64,000 nucleotides of DNA from Thalassia testudinum (Eukaryota > Streptophyta > Magnoliopsida > Alismatales > Hydrocharitaceae): assembly GCA_037157565.1 (NCBI GenBank), contig JAZHRO010000013.1, forward strand, positions 121,038,001 to 121,102,000, read 5' to 3'. Shown piece by piece: positions 52,805-64,000 of the stretch. Position numbers and translations under genes: made by a program. Numbering within the stretch: the first letter of the stretch is position 1; every line of letters starts with the position of its first letter. The notes under the pieces are model-generated. The model was not told where the DNA came from. It saw only the letters and a list, made by a program, of their open reading frames with translations, and searched no databases.

Positions 52805-54557
52805 TGATGAATCCATTTTAATGGATTGATATTAAGCCTAAGTAACTTTAATCTTACCTTTTAGGTTTGCTAATAATACATTAAGTTATAGAATGCTTGC
52901 ATGCATCATGATTTAAATTTACATCTATTTTATAGCATTCTATAACTTAATATGTAATGATTTTATGTTTATATGTGCAGGAATGATATTAAGAAAGAAC
53001 AAGGAGGGGCGAATAAATTTCCCCAACAAACAGGTTCAATCCTTCCCTCAACCTCCAGCCAGCCGCAACTCTTCCCTCAACAAATGCAAACTACCGCCAG
53101 CTAAAATTGGAAAAAGGATTTTAAAAATCCCTTGTGAGACGGAGAGAGGAGACAAGAGAGGGAGTGCAAAGGAGAAGAGTCATCGTGGAGATCTTCCTCC
53201 CCCTTGCGGGTATCCACCTTCTCCCTAGCCACCTTCTCAACTATGGCCAGAGCATACATTGTGAACCAAGCACCATCACTGCGCCCTTCTAGCGTTCACA
53301 CCGCCATGCACCTTGCACGACCGCAGGCGATGCCTTCACGCAGGTGCTAAGTGCCCTCAAGCACCCATCCACCTGCCTGTAGCTGCCTTAGGCACACCCA
53401 CTTGCACCCCTGCAGGCACCCGCACCCCTGCAGGTGCCTCCCCTTCCAGCGCCTACCTTCAGTGTCTGCCAGACCCACATACTTCCCCACTGCAGGCACG
53501 CTTCCTCTGCCAGTGCCTTCAAGCCTACAGGCGTTGCACGCCAAGCACCACAGGAGCTGCCCACCAAGCACCGCAGGTGCTCACCTTCAAGCCCGCAAGT
53601 GTTGCGCGCCTTCACCACCGCCTCACGCCCTCGCCACCAACGCCCTGCAGAATGCCTACGCACCCTTGCAGCCTCCTTGTAGCGCCCCACCTTGCACCTC
53701 CAGTCCAGCCTGCAGAATGCGCGCCCACCTCCGCTTCACCCAGCACCTACAGTGCCGCACCTCCACGCACGTCTACGCACTCTGCAGAGTGCCCGCGTGC
53801 CAACGCCTTCGCATCTTCGTGCATCTACAACATGAGTGGCAGCAGCAGCTTCTCCACCTTCGCCGTTCATCTCCGTCGACTGGCCGCCACTGACCCCCTC
53901 GCAACGTGCCGCTTCCACCATTGTGAAGCACTCGTCGAGACGCATCTCTACATGTGACCTCGCCATCAGCCGTCGACCCACGCTCGTGCACGGAAGAGAG
54001 AGGCAAAAACCTCTGTTTTTCACTCAATTAGTAATTACGGAAAATGCCATTGTCAAAGCTACTATTCATTTATTTTAGGAATTAATATAATGCAGTAAAT
54101 TTGCATGGACACCCCTTGCTTAATTTGGAATTACACATAATTGATTTCTTCTTATGAATGACATACAACATGAGATATTGATTATAGGACATTGGTGTCA
54201 TTAGTTAGGAGATTAATATTAACATTATTTACTTTTACCAAGGTCATTATTTAGAATATTATATTGTGGTAATTTTGCATGTGCACCCTCATCTTCTTGA
54301 TTAATTATCTATAATAAGAATTTATGCTGGAAATGAGAGCACTAGTTAGCATGCACCTCCACTAATATTCCCGATTAGTTGATGCATTATTACTCATTTT
54401 TAATAGGCTAATTCCTCCCTATGGAAATGACCTAACTCTTCGTGGTTAGTTTTGAAAATTTAAATGTTTTGAAAAGCGATTTTCTACTACGAGATTAAAT
54501 AGAACGACACATCATTTTATATTAAAGTTTTCAACGAAAACAAAGATCGCTCTTTCA
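52805..54557 (+). mobile_element. NA-B 3' LTR
   Basis: TGATG, then a perfect palindrome AATCCATT-TT-AATGGATT; ends GCTCTTTCA. It has an extra ~25 bp relative to the 5' LTR near 53,150 (GACAAGAGAGGGAGTGC region). Confidence 0.95.
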
Positions 54558-54562
54558 GTTGC
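54558..54562. repeat. target-site duplication GTTGC, right copy (NA-B)
   Basis: Matches 47151-47155. Confidence 0.95.
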
Positions 54563-54789
54563 ATTGTAGTATAGGTGACCAAGCATTGACAACAAATAAG
54601 AATTTATTACTCGAAAACCTAAGTATCCGAGGTCGAACATAGGGAGCAAATGGAATTTCTTCACTAATCTCAATAATGTAATTGAACACTTAGAGTTACT
54701 CAAAACCTAACTTAGAATATAAATGCAAGAATTTAAGAGTCAATTGTAGCAAAAATAGAGAAATTGGATGTCTGATTCTATGATCAGAC

Positions 54790-55215
54790 ATCTTAAAAAG
54801 ATATCTCTCTTCTTTCCGATTTCCTGTCTACTTTCTCTTCTTCCTCTTTCTCTAATTTTCCTTAGCTCTTTTTCTTCTGTTCTTCCTTATCTCTCCTTTG
54901 CAGCTTCCTTGCTTTTCTCTTCTTCCTTCTTCTCTTGCATAGTGCTTCTTCCTCTACAGTCTTCTTCTTTCTTCCTGAACCTTACCTCTGCTACAGTGCT
55001 GCTCCTTCCCTTGACTTTAGCCTTTGTTCTTCTTCCTTGGCTTCTTCCTTAATTTCCTTCAGCCTTAGCTCTCCTCTGACTTTCTCTTCTCTTTAGCCAT
55101 CCTTCCTCTTCCTTTCTATGGCTAAGTATCCTTACGTTCACCTCAGCTGTGCTTTCCTCTTTCTTCTTCTTTTTCCTTAGCTTCCTTGCTGCGCCTCTTC
55201 ATTCCTTCTCTCAAC
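54790..55215. repeat. polypyrimidine tract in LTR-K'
   Basis: TTCTTC/CTTCCT-rich, over 400 bp; the reverse complement of the GAA tract in ATH-K's own LTR, more decayed. Confidence 0.8.
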
Positions 55216-56432
55216 TTCTTCCCTGCACAATACAGAAAAACCTAACTCTACCCTCGCCCGCATTTCTCTCTCTATTTCTATCTTCAGTACGATCTCCCAG
55301 AGCTAGGTAATCAGGTCGGGTCGCGTGCCCATGTCCAGGAGCATCGACGTAGGTGTGGTGTGCGAGGAGTTCTTGGTTAGGATAGTCGGGTCGGGTTCCA
55401 AGTCCGCAGGGGATTGTCATGGACGAGGCGTGGCGAGTGAGGGCGAGGGACCTTACCCTTGTGTTCTCGAGGTGAATAACATAAAACACGATTTCAATTT
55501 ATCCTACACGCCGCACTCTTGCATTCACGAGGTGGGACTAAATGTACCACCTGCTTCTGCTAGCACCTGTAGGATGATGTCTTCATGCAATTGACGCAAC
55601 TGAAGGGTCCACAACTACGGCTCTCAGGCTGGATTCGCTCACACACTTAACCCGTGCAGCCTGGGATCTTGAAACCTGGAGCGCGTGGCCTGCAGCTAGA
55701 GAGCAAGGAACTTGTATGCATGTTAATGGCGGACGAGGGGTTGACCCTGCATGACACAAAAGTAGCCTTGCGGCTCTATCAGATAACAGGAGAACCTTCG
55801 CTGTGTCATGGCGAAGGTGAGGTGGGGATTGGCGCGGCTCAGATCGACCTAGGCGTGCGTGCCTAGGTCGGACTGTGACCGTGTGAGTGGGTCTATTCGG
55901 TGGAAGTGTGGAGCATGTGTGGCGGTCTGCGAGTGGGTGGAAAGTGTTTAGTGGTCGATGGCGGAGGTGAAGAGGTTGGTGGCGAGATGAGTGGAGGTGC
56001 AGAGTGATGGATGCTTCTCGCCGGAGGTCAGCTGGATATGTGGAAGATGAGGGTGGACAGTGGCAGTTGAGGGATGTTTTGTGAAATGGGAGGGGAATTG
56101 AAGAGCGGATAGAGAGGAGTAAGTATAACCTAATTAAGTAGATGAAGGGGGAGAGGTGGCAGTTGGCTGTACCTACTGTCGCCAGAGAAGACAGTGTCCA
56201 GTGGAGGAAGACGGCGATGACGAATGGGCTAGAGGTGCTCGTGCGGGTGTTGCGCGATGCGAAGGAAGATGGTGAGGACAACTCTGCCACTAGTAGTGTG
56301 GCAGAGCGATGAGAAAGAGGAGGGAGGCTCGCCAGAGCTCGCTGGACTTCCTGATCGGAGGAGAAGAGGATGAAATTGGGGTGGATCTCTAGCCAAGTCG
56401 AGCTAAAGAGATGCGGCCGGAGGTGGTGGTGC

Positions 56433-56439
56433 TTTTATA
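56433..56439 (-). promoter_or_regulatory. TATA box of LTR-K'
   Basis: Minus strand GAGTATAAAAGCACC, preceded by the inverted repeat TTGGAAGC/GCTTCCAA around TTGTC. Confidence 0.65.
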
Positions 56440-57376
56440 CTCGCTGGTAGGGACTCTTATGCTTGGAAGACAAGCTTCCAAGCACAAGAGACCTCGCTAG
56501 AGATGGAAACCCATTGGAGACCCAAATCTCTCGTGCGTTCACACGAGAGATTGGGTGCAAATCAAAGATTAGGACCACGCTCAGATGGAAGGGAATTCCT
56601 CAGAGAATCTCCCTTCCAATTCTGGGAGGAGATCTCTAAGGAATCAGGGAGTACTCCCCGTCCATTCCTTGCCGGAGTAGGATTTCTCCCCATTAATGCT
56701 GGAGGGACCTGTTTGTAAGAGTGGCGAAGAAATTAGGGAGGTCAGTGCAATGGTTTTCAAAAGATAGGGGCTAAAATGTAATTGGGTGTACTATTTTGCA
56801 AAGTAGGTCAAGATGACCTCTCCTTAGGTCCAAATTTTGGTACAAACCTAATTTTGACCTAAGGAATCCAATGGTGAAGTTGTATTTTAGGCTTGACCAC
56901 ATTTGATTGGATATTTTGCACAAAAACCCAAATTAGGTTAATTAATGAGCTAGGAACCCAATTTAGGTCAAAACAGGTTCCAAAGGCCAATTTGAAGGTT
57001 CTAAGCCCTAGGGAATATTTTTCCATAAATTTTAGAGGGTTTAGTTGATTTTTATCCTGACCAAAACCTTGTTGAATTAAGCAGGTCTGTTTTAGGATTA
57101 CAGAATGTCATTTAATTCCTAAACTGCACATTAACCCATTTCTGACTGATCCAACCCACTTTTTCTCTTATTCTAACCATTTGACCTATGTTTTGCCTCT
57201 GAGAAATCCCATTTATATTCTGCAATGGTGAAATTGCAGTTTTAACCTTTATTTCATGTTTTCTTCTCAGAACACTTATTCCTTAAATTATGCCCTTCTT
57301 TAAGTCTTGTAGGAACTCTTATTCTCTTTCTTAGGTAAAAATGAGCTAGTTAGGGCTCATGATGAGGCTCTCATCA

Positions 57377-58203
57377 GTTGTTTCAGGAGAGATACATTCA
57401 AGGAAGATCAGCCGCACAGTAAACATGCCAGGGGCAGGTAAGTTCTAACCACTCTCTCTTAAGCCCCTCATTCCGAAAAGGAAAAAAAGAAAAAATCAAT
57501 TAAGGCTACTTGCATTTTTTTCGTAGATAATTCATCAAGTTTCCTGAGTTGATACATTTTATTTGGACAAATCCTGATTTGTGCTCCCATTTAAAGCTTA
57601 GGACACCTAGGGCTATCACATTCTTGCTTGAATCCTAGGTACCACATTTGGACAAATTAAATTAGACAAAATTAGAGCCAATTACAGATTCTAGTTTAGG
57701 GGTTTAGAGATACACTTTCTTAATCAAGAAATCATCTTCTCAAATAATGTGTGCCTAGACCTTGATTGAACTAATCTATTCAAGAAAATCCCTAAAATCA
57801 AGCTCTTAAAGTCATTTGAACACTAAAAGAGGGACCTAAATTTTCAAGGACAATACAGGTGAGGTTGACCCACCTTGCTTGGGTCAACCAATCTTCAAAT
57901 TAGATCACTTTTGCACTCAACACATCTTAAAGTTCAAGTGAAATTCTAAGCACCCTTGCTCTTAATTAAAACTGGTAGACTTAAGAGGTCAAGTCCTCAT
58001 TCTTGTCTACCTGGAACATCAGTGACAAGAGAGGTCAGGTGGGGGAAACCCTGTAACCTGTGGGGGCACTCTACCGTGTAGGGATCTTTGTGGGACTCTC
58101 CTTCTCTAGCTGCCTAGGTAATTCTCAAGTGGATGGCTTTCTGACTAAGGGGTATCATCTGCTGTGAACTTCTACAGTCATTCAATATTTTTGGGTGTCT
58201 TGA
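57377..58203 (+). other. ATH-K leader, second part
   Basis: Continues the leader after LTR-K'. AT-rich, with a GGGGGAAACCCTGTAACC...CACTCTACCGTG stretch near 58,040-58,080 of the kind found upstream of Athila gag. No coding region is supported. Confidence 0.6.
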
Positions 58204-60285
58204 TTGTGTCCATCACATTCTACCTCTCATCTACTCCATCGGTGCATGTTCGAGAGGAGGTCTCTAAGACCTTCCTTGATGCCTCCTTTAGTCACTCATT
58301 CACGTAGAGGTCAAGCCTCGACCTCCTTATTTGTGCAACAATCCAATCCTATTGATATCTCTTTCGATTCATCTGAACCTGATTCTCCTTCATCCATCAT
58401 CATGGCACAACCCACAGAAGAAAATAACCTTAAAAATCAACCCCAGCACCTCAACGATCTATTCTAAGCCTTTGTGATCCCATGGCAGCATCCAATAATG
58501 CGAGATCACTACAATCTCACTGCAGTAGCAATCGAACTTCAAGTAGAAATCCCCACTGGAGGTCCTGACACTGAACTCAAGCACAACATGATTCATGCCA
58601 TTCTGAAATTCCATGGGCGTAATTCTGAAGATCCTTTCTAGCATATCAAACAGCTCAAGCATCTGGCCTAGACCTTCGAGTCAGAAGCTCAAAATCAGGA
58701 TATTCTACTCCTGAAAATATTCTCCTTCTCTCTCATGGATAAAGCTGCTCACTGGTACCAAACCCAAATGCATCTAATCAACACCTGGGCAGAACTTTAA
58801 TTCGAGTTTCTAAGAAAGTTCTTCCCTGTCGGTTGGACAAATGCTTCACGGCACCAGATCACACATTTCACACAACAAGCAGGAGAACCACTTCATAAAG
58901 CATGGGATCGTTTCCTGGATCTCATGCGAAAGTGCCCCCATCACGAAGTTCCTAAATGGGAACAAGTCCAGTCTTTTTACCAAGGACTCTGTGATGATAT
59001 TAGATTATTCGTCAATGCAACCTGCGGAGGAAACATCATAGGTCAACACGAAGACACCGTGTGGGAGATTCTCGAGAATATGTGCGAGAACTCCATCAAT
59101 AATGAATCCATGGGCATGTTTGACCGGATGAATGCTCGTGCATTAGCGAATCCAAAGGGAGCACATGAGATGCAGGGCCTGTCCTCTTTCATCGACTTCG
59201 AGCTGATGGCTAGTCATCTGGACAAGGTCTCTATTATTGAGAAGAAGGTGGATGAGCTAACTCGACATTTACAGTGAGCCACCTCTATGCAAAACCCATT
59301 CACACAACCACCCTCTGGCAGGGAGGCCGTGCACAACATCTATCACCAATCTTTTCAGGGGATGGACCCATATCCTCCCCTGTCTGATTCTGGCTATGGA
59401 GGAAACTCTGGATCCACCTATTCTAGTTGGGGGAACTCTGAACCCTCATATTCTGATTTTCCCGAGGTTCCTTAGACCTGTGAGGACCTCAACACCATTC
59501 AAAATGATCCATTCTCAGACACCTACAACCTTGGATGGCGTAATCATCCCAACTTCACATGGTTAGGCAATAATCAAAATCAGAGACCTCAATATCGACC
59601 TCAACCATAAGCTCCTCATCCATATCAACTGCCTCAGCCTCGGCCTAACCCAAGTTATCAATCTGGGCCAACTCAGACAGATAAATGACTCTTATCCTTC
59701 AGACTCTGACTGACACTCAGAAGATGAATGTGGCTATACAAAAATAGCATAGAGACGAGATCACAAAGGTTCATAATCAACTTGCCTAGATGGCAGATCC
59801 TCGCCAACCTAGTGCACTCCCTTCACAACCTCTGCCTAATCCGAATAACATGCCAAACCATAGGCACGTTATGAACCTAAATCCAGGCCAAGCTTACTTT
59901 GTTTATCAGGCCCTTCTACTCCATCACCCGACGAGATGGAGGCTTTGACATCATATACGGGTTACCAGCAGCAAGCACCTCTTCTACCCACTCCAAACCA
60001 AAACCAGGCAGGATTAAATTCTGTTGCTACCCGCACTAGCAAAACAACATAGGACCCATGGTATCCAAGCCAAACCAAGCCTAGTAATACAAACCCTAAC
60101 CCAAGGGTAGTTATCCAGGACACCTCTATCCCAGATCAATAACCTGGACCCATTCTAGAGGAACCATCTAAGGTTCCATTTCCTGAGGCTGTGACCAAAG
60201 GAAAAAGGATAACCAAAACCGTGGCACCTGAGGAAGATCTCGTTAAGCTCTTTGAGTAGGTCCATATAAACATCCCCTTGATGGA
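58204..60285 (+). pseudogene. ATH-K gag (Athila-type)
   Basis: Gag forms the cytoplasmic particle. In the 58,204 frame the retrotransposon gag domain is recognisable: LMDKAAHWYQTQ, FLRKFFPVGW, ITHFTQQAGEPLHKAWDRF, LMRKCPHHEVPKWEQVQSF (about 58,735-58,990), then a helical end (MASHLDKVSIIEKKVDEL). Further on come the Gly/Ser/Tyr-rich linker and the Athila signature YNLGWRNHPNFTW (about 59,525-59,562) followed by a Gln/Pro-rich tail. Stops (58,465; near 58,639 and 58,668; 59,275 and more) break it; the part after 59,700 is poorly preserved. Confidence 0.88.
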
Positions 60286-61009
60286 TTACGCATGATTTTT
60301 GAAAGACGTATGTATATCAAAGTGTAAGTCGCGAACCAAAGATGGGAATCCGATTGTACTGTTAGAGCAAGCCAACTCTGTCATTTTGAACAAACTCCCA
60401 TGCAAGGTAAAAGACCCAGGCACTCCTTTGATCTCCTGTGAAATCGGTGATATATGATTTGACCGAGCTTTATTAGACTTAGGAGCCTCCATAAATTTGA
60501 TACCCACATCACTACTAGAATACTTCGAGGAATCTGAACTTAAACTGATTGAAATGACTTTACAACTAGTAAATTGATCAATTAAGTCACCAAAAGGAAT
60601 TCTCGAGGATGCCATAGTTAGGGTACATGATTTCTATTTCCTAGTGGATTTCATCATTTTAGACATGGATGCTCCTGAGAATGTGAAGAATACATCGATC
60701 ATATTAGGGAGACCCTTTCTGGCCACTGCTAGGGCCAATATCAATTGTGAGGAGGGCCAAATCAAATTGAAATTTGGGAGTAAGACACTAAAGATCAACA
60801 TCTTTAAGGCCTAACAAGGAATTAATTGTGGAGTCATAGAACAAATTTGCAATATTGAAGCAGTGGTTGACGACTTCATCGAGAACTCGACTATTTCTGA
60901 TCAACCACAAGAGGATAAAAACATGCAATTAGAAGACCTCAAACTCAACCTAAACACACCCATAGCTCCTTCCTTTGCTCCTGACACCCATCCGGAATTA
61001 CCCGCTGAG
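60286..61009 (+). pseudogene. ATH-K aspartic protease (truncated by ATH-D2)
   Basis: The protease cuts Gag-Pol. Visible: PCKVKDPGTPLISCEIG, active-site segment ALLDLGASINLIP (catalytic Asp codon 60476-60478; DLGAS in place of DTGA is usual in Athila), FYFLVDFIILDMDAPENV, IILGRPFLATARANINC. Stops at about 60,457, 60,578 and 60,812. Coding continues as linker until ATH-D2's LTR begins; RT should follow beyond the window. Confidence 0.88.
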
Positions 61010-62760
61010 TGGTCGATTGTTTGCTTCCAAGTCGTTTGTAGTTTAATGTGGTAGAAAAATCGACTAATCAATATTTAAAAAGAAATAACCACTCGTAGAG
61101 GAGCGGGTCGTATCCACAGGGAGGCAATGACGTATTAAAATTTGCACCAGTTAAAAATGTTTGTTCGTAGTCAGCTTGGACAAGAATCAAGACAAGATTG
61201 CCTTCAGATTAAGGTTTAAGCAAGAAACAATGCTGAAATAGCAATTCTGAGAAACTAGAGGATATTTTCCGCAATGCAGAATCAATAAAATATGATTAAA
61301 AAGTGATAATGGCATAAAATGTAATTTCTAATTGGTAGGTTACTATAGCAAACCAGGGGAATTTTTCCCCTTTGTCTTGCGCGACGAGGAGTGTATGGCC
61401 GAGCGCAGGAAGCTCGGAGGAAGTCCCTTGGACTGAGGGCTTCGAAGTGGTGGTGGCAGCGTGTCGTGCGACGGTCGGAGGCAGCCGGACGAGCTTCGGT
61501 GGAGGTGCTGCAGCTGGTGAGTGTGCGTGGCCTATTAGCGTGAAGACAGCCGCGCACTGCTGCTGCGTGGGTAGCTGCTGCTGTTGCGTGGGTGGCTGCT
61601 GTAGCTGGCGTGGGCACGCTGCCTGTTGGCTGAGGGCACAGGAGCGGCTGGGGGCATGGGAGCGCGGGTGAAGGGCGCTGCAGGCGCGGGTGAATGGCGC
61701 TGCAGGCACGGGTGAAGGGCGGTTGGAGTTCTGCAGGCGTTGGAGGATGCAGGCGCGGTTGGAGAAGTGTGCGCAGTTGTGTGGGTCTGCAGGCGTGGAA
61801 GAAGGCACTACAGGCTGAGGAGGGCGTGTGTGGTTGGAGATGAGCGGGTGGGCAGCCTCTTGGCAGAGGGCGCGGGAGCAGCTGGAGGTGAGCGGGTGGC
61901 TCTGCAGGCGTGGGAAGAGTGAGGCTGCAGGCTGAACGGGTGCAGGTGCGGTTGGATTGGGCATGCGCGGAAGGTGGAGTGGGCGGATGTGGTTGTGCGG
62001 GTGCGGGTAGACTTGAGACGGGTATGCAGGCGGGTGGTGGCAGGTGAGCGGGTAGCTTCAGACGTCTGGGAAATTTTCCGGACGTCTTAAGTGATTGAAA
62101 GGTTGGTTGAATGGTATATGCGGCGATGGTGGTTGGTGACGACGGCGAGGGAGATGCATGCTAAGGTGCTCACGGTAATGTAGGAGAGCTCCAGATGGCG
62201 GTGTGGCCTGTCACACGACACGCCCACGGTGGTGGAGACTCGCCGCCATGGTAGAGGCTAGCAGTATGGAATGGAAGAGAGAAGATCTCTCTACACAGTG
62301 GTGGGTCGGTGGTGGAGGCCTCTCGAGCTCGGCTGCCTCCCTCCTCCTTTTGTAGTGGCCTACACACATTTGAAATCATCCACCCAACCAGATCCACCAC
62401 ATCCGCTCCCCCTTGAATGGGTTCTTCACTGCGGTCGTTCGGCGTTGGAGCGTCAGCCAGCTGTTCCTTCAAGGAGAAGAATAAAGAAAATAATATTAAA
62501 TATTAGGGCCATTTATATACAGACCCTCAACTTTTATGTTAATAAAAATAATGTACCTAATTGGTTATCTAATTAGATAAATGCCATTCTAAGCTAATTC
62601 TAAATGCACTTAAAATATAAATGCAATGCATGGATTATGTAATTAAATTAAAACTATGAATTAATCTATTTACATCCTAATTTATACTAAATAAATGTTA
62701 GAATTAACCTAATGTGTAGGCACTTAAATACTTAAATAGCCCACAACTATCGGCTAATCA
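61010..62760 (-). mobile_element. ATH-D2 3' LTR
   Basis: Minus strand TGATTAGCCGATAGTTGTGGG after the PPT, ending ...CAATCGACCA. TAGCC/GGCTA gives a weak terminal inverted repeat. It matches LTR-D1 throughout, including the imperfect GACGTC palindrome at about 62,060-62,085 and U5 CCTCCCTGTGGATACGAC. Confidence 0.85.
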
Positions 62761-62762
62761 AA

Positions 62763-62799
62763 TACCCCCATGCCTAGTTTTTGCTAGTCCCTAGCAAAA
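62763..62799 (-). other. polypurine tract plus hairpin of ATH-D2
   Basis: Minus strand: TTTTGCTAG-GGA-CTAGCAAAA, a perfect 9-bp stem (62779-62799), then AAACTAGGCATGGGGGTATT before the LTR. Confidence 0.9.
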
Positions 62800-64000
62800 T
62801 TAAGCGAAGCCTAGCACTCCAAGTAGACTAGTCAACTCACTTAGTCTTCCTTCAGAAGCATATTAAGTTTAGGCTCTAGACCCAAGGTTCCTAAGTAGTT
62901 GCTAAGTTACAGACTAGGTCAGCTAAAGACGAGTTGCAGGCATAAGTTTCCCTGATTTCTGACTCTACCCTAAAGTTTAATGATCGCTGAGATTAAAGCA
63001 TCCGTGCCTGTGTATTGGTTTGAGTTATTTGAGTTAAAGGATTTCTTTTTTTTTTTATTCTTATAAGTCTAACCTCATATTAGCTATCAACACGGTCTGT
63101 GTCGGATTCATTGTCCCCATTACCATACCTCGAAGGGTGCCTAGCTTTCGATGCTTCGAGATAGCACCGCCCATAATGACCCCAAGAACTCCTAGCAATC
63201 GACACTTCGAGATAGTATCGCCAATGGATTTCTTAAGCGAATTCAGGCCTATGGCAATCGGCACTTCGAGATAGGGCAGCCCATGGTACCTGAACCGCGC
63301 AATGCGCTTACATGCCCCAAGTAGGATGGATATCCTAAGAGACAAGCGCCGAGGAGGTAATATGTTATCATCACATCCTCAAGGTGAGTATATACTCGAC
63401 CTCTCCTGTGGTGGGAACTCTTCCAATCAAAATGTGTTTTCAAGCCTCTCTTAAGTCAAAACTAAGAGAACCAAATCTCTTTTCAGAAAGATAGAAATTA
63501 AGTTGATTAGCAGACCAAGTGTGTGAAATTTGGATGCTTGGGTTACAAGGACCCGTAAACCAAAAGGTAGAATAAGACTCCAGGTACTACCCCACCTTTT
63601 AACTCAAACCCTAGCTTCCCTTCCTCAACCTCTTGAGGAATGGTCCGCAACTTAACTCCTACTTAAGTTTTTAAGTCCACAAAGGGCCCTAAAGGTCTAA
63701 TGCTAGCAACTCATTTAGCTTCTAAAGTTTGACCCTAGAGTTAATTTAGTCTACCCTAGAGTTCTGATTTGCTTAAGAATGCAAGATCTAGCCAGTTAAG
63801 CTCAAAACCTTTTTCTTTTCTTTTTTTTCATTTTCTCTCTTTTTCTCTCTTCTTTTTTTTTTTTTTATATGCTATAAACAAAATGCCTCAGGTCCTCTCC
63901 CCCATGCCGGGTTCAAACAATGTCATTGAAAACAAAAATAGCTAAAGGAAGATATTACCTGAGGCAGAGAATGGTAGGAGCTAAGGCTCCTCAAGAGTGA
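62800..64000 (-). other. ATH-D2 3' untranslated region
   Basis: Minus strand: GACATTG ... CCCGGCATGGGGGAGAGG (about 63,929-63,895) marks the region just after pol. It has a poly-T/CT run (63,815-63,868 on +) and a three-fold CTTCGAGATAG repeat (63,154-63,274). No coding region is supported. Confidence 0.75.
63154..63274. repeat. three spaced copies of CTTCGAGATAG in ATH-D2 3' UTR
   Basis: CTTCGAGATAG at 63154-63164, 63205-63215 and 63264-63274, within longer similar units (CGRCACTTCGAGATAG...GCC...ATGG) of about 51-59 bp. Position corresponds to the structured motif pair of NA-1, ATH-E and ATH-C, but the sequence differs. Confidence 0.75.

Larger units (their letters stand above)
47156..54557 (+). 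mobile_element. NA-B: complete non-autonomous LTR retrotransposon (7,402 bp)
   Basis: LTRs of 1,730 and 1,753 bp, perfect 5-bp TSD, degraded PBS, PPT. Its internal region is homologous to NA-A over its whole length except for a deletion of about 900 bp in the leader. No gag or pol. Its LTR shares the terminal palindrome with NA-A but is otherwise a different subfamily. Confidence 0.95.
54563..57376 (-). mobile_element. LTR-K': inverted solo LTR of the ATH-K family
   Basis: Minus strand start is the terminal inverted repeat TGATGAG/CTCATCA (57360-57376); U3, TATA (56433-56439), GC-rich part, purine tract and U5 follow down to 54,563. It matches the three ATH-K LTR pieces in order. No PPT or internal sequence flanks it, so it is a solo LTR. 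Flanks GTTGC and GTTGT agree at four of five bases, a possible TSD. The last ~35 bp of U5 seen in ATH-K are absent. The 235-codon minus-strand frame at 55,583-56,290 is Ser/Pro/His-rich LTR sequence, not a gene. Confidence 0.75.
61010..64000 (-). mobile_element. ATH-D2: 3' end of a D-family element (continues past window)
   Basis: Minus-strand element whose 3' LTR (61,010-62,760), PPT and about 1.2 kb of 3' UTR are in the window; any pol gene lies beyond 64,000. It interrupts ATH-K between protease and RT. The TSD cannot be tested here. Confidence 0.85.

Noticed and set aside
55583..56290. 235-codon minus-strand open frame
   Set aside because: It lies within LTR-K' downstream of its TATA; composition is Ser/Pro/His/Arg-rich and the frame is not kept in the sister LTR pieces.

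Overview
The window is plant nuclear DNA, almost certainly from an angiosperm with a large, repeat-rich genome. It consists of LTR retrotransposons of the Ty3/gypsy Athila/Tat group nested inside one another, plus one L1-type LINE fragment. I found no credible host gene, rRNA, functional tRNA or CRISPR. Plant origin rests on Athila-type integrase, RT and gag motifs (e.g. NHPNFTW in gag), tRNA-Asp-type primer-binding sites, LTRs of 1.4-2.8 kb and a plant-type L1 endonuclease. The species cannot be read from the sequence.

Names used below are mine. Left block (1-20,035, + strand insertions): the right-hand halves of three nested elements, stacked so that each interrupts the next. NA-1 (non-autonomous, ORF 2,685-4,244, 3' LTR 5,744-~7,099) lies in the integrase of ATH-E (resumes 7,149; 3' LTR 9,016-10,805). 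ATH-E lies in the RT of ATH-F (resumes 10,806; 3' LTR 14,861-~17,126). ATH-F lies in a minus-strand LINE (17,127-~20,035), just before its RT domain. The matching left halves must lie upstream of the window. Next come a Copia-looking LTR (20,036-21,433) and an LTR fragment, LTR-H (21,434-~23,250).

Right block (23,543-64,000): one old Athila-type element, ATH-K. Its ~2.8-kb 5' LTR is split into three pieces (23,543-24,805; 28,710-29,077; 45,798-47,019) by an unclassified insert J and by ATH-C (minus strand, 29,078-45,792, TSD CTCCC). ATH-C itself carries a complete non-autonomous element NA-A (33,953-42,019, TSD AGCAT) and a solo LTR (LTR-D1, 42,221-43,884). After the ATH-K PBS (47,023) and a short leader there is an inverted solo LTR of ATH-K's own family (LTR-K', 54,563-57,376). 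A second complete non-autonomous element, NA-B (47,156-54,557, TSD GTTGC), sits at its edge. ATH-K then continues with leader, gag (58,204-60,285) and protease (to 61,009), where ATH-D2 (minus strand, 61,010 to window end) cuts it.

How the parts work together: ATH-C, E, F and K supply (now broken) gag/protease/RT/RNase H/integrase genes. NA-1, NA-A and NA-B have no gag or pol; they carry an unrecognised acidic, proline-rich reading frame and share cis signals with the autonomous elements. Seven elements show the same 3' architecture: a GCATGGGGG-like tract after the coding region, a ~1.1-1.5-kb 3' UTR, a hairpin (arms TTTGCTAG/CTAGCAAA, loop GGA), a second GCATGGGGG tract, then the LTR. Five of six clear LTR starts carry a terminal inverted repeat. 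This hairpin-PPT-hairpin module, the tandem hairpins in the 3' UTR, and tRNA-like A/B-box modules in three LTR families are the most unusual signals here.
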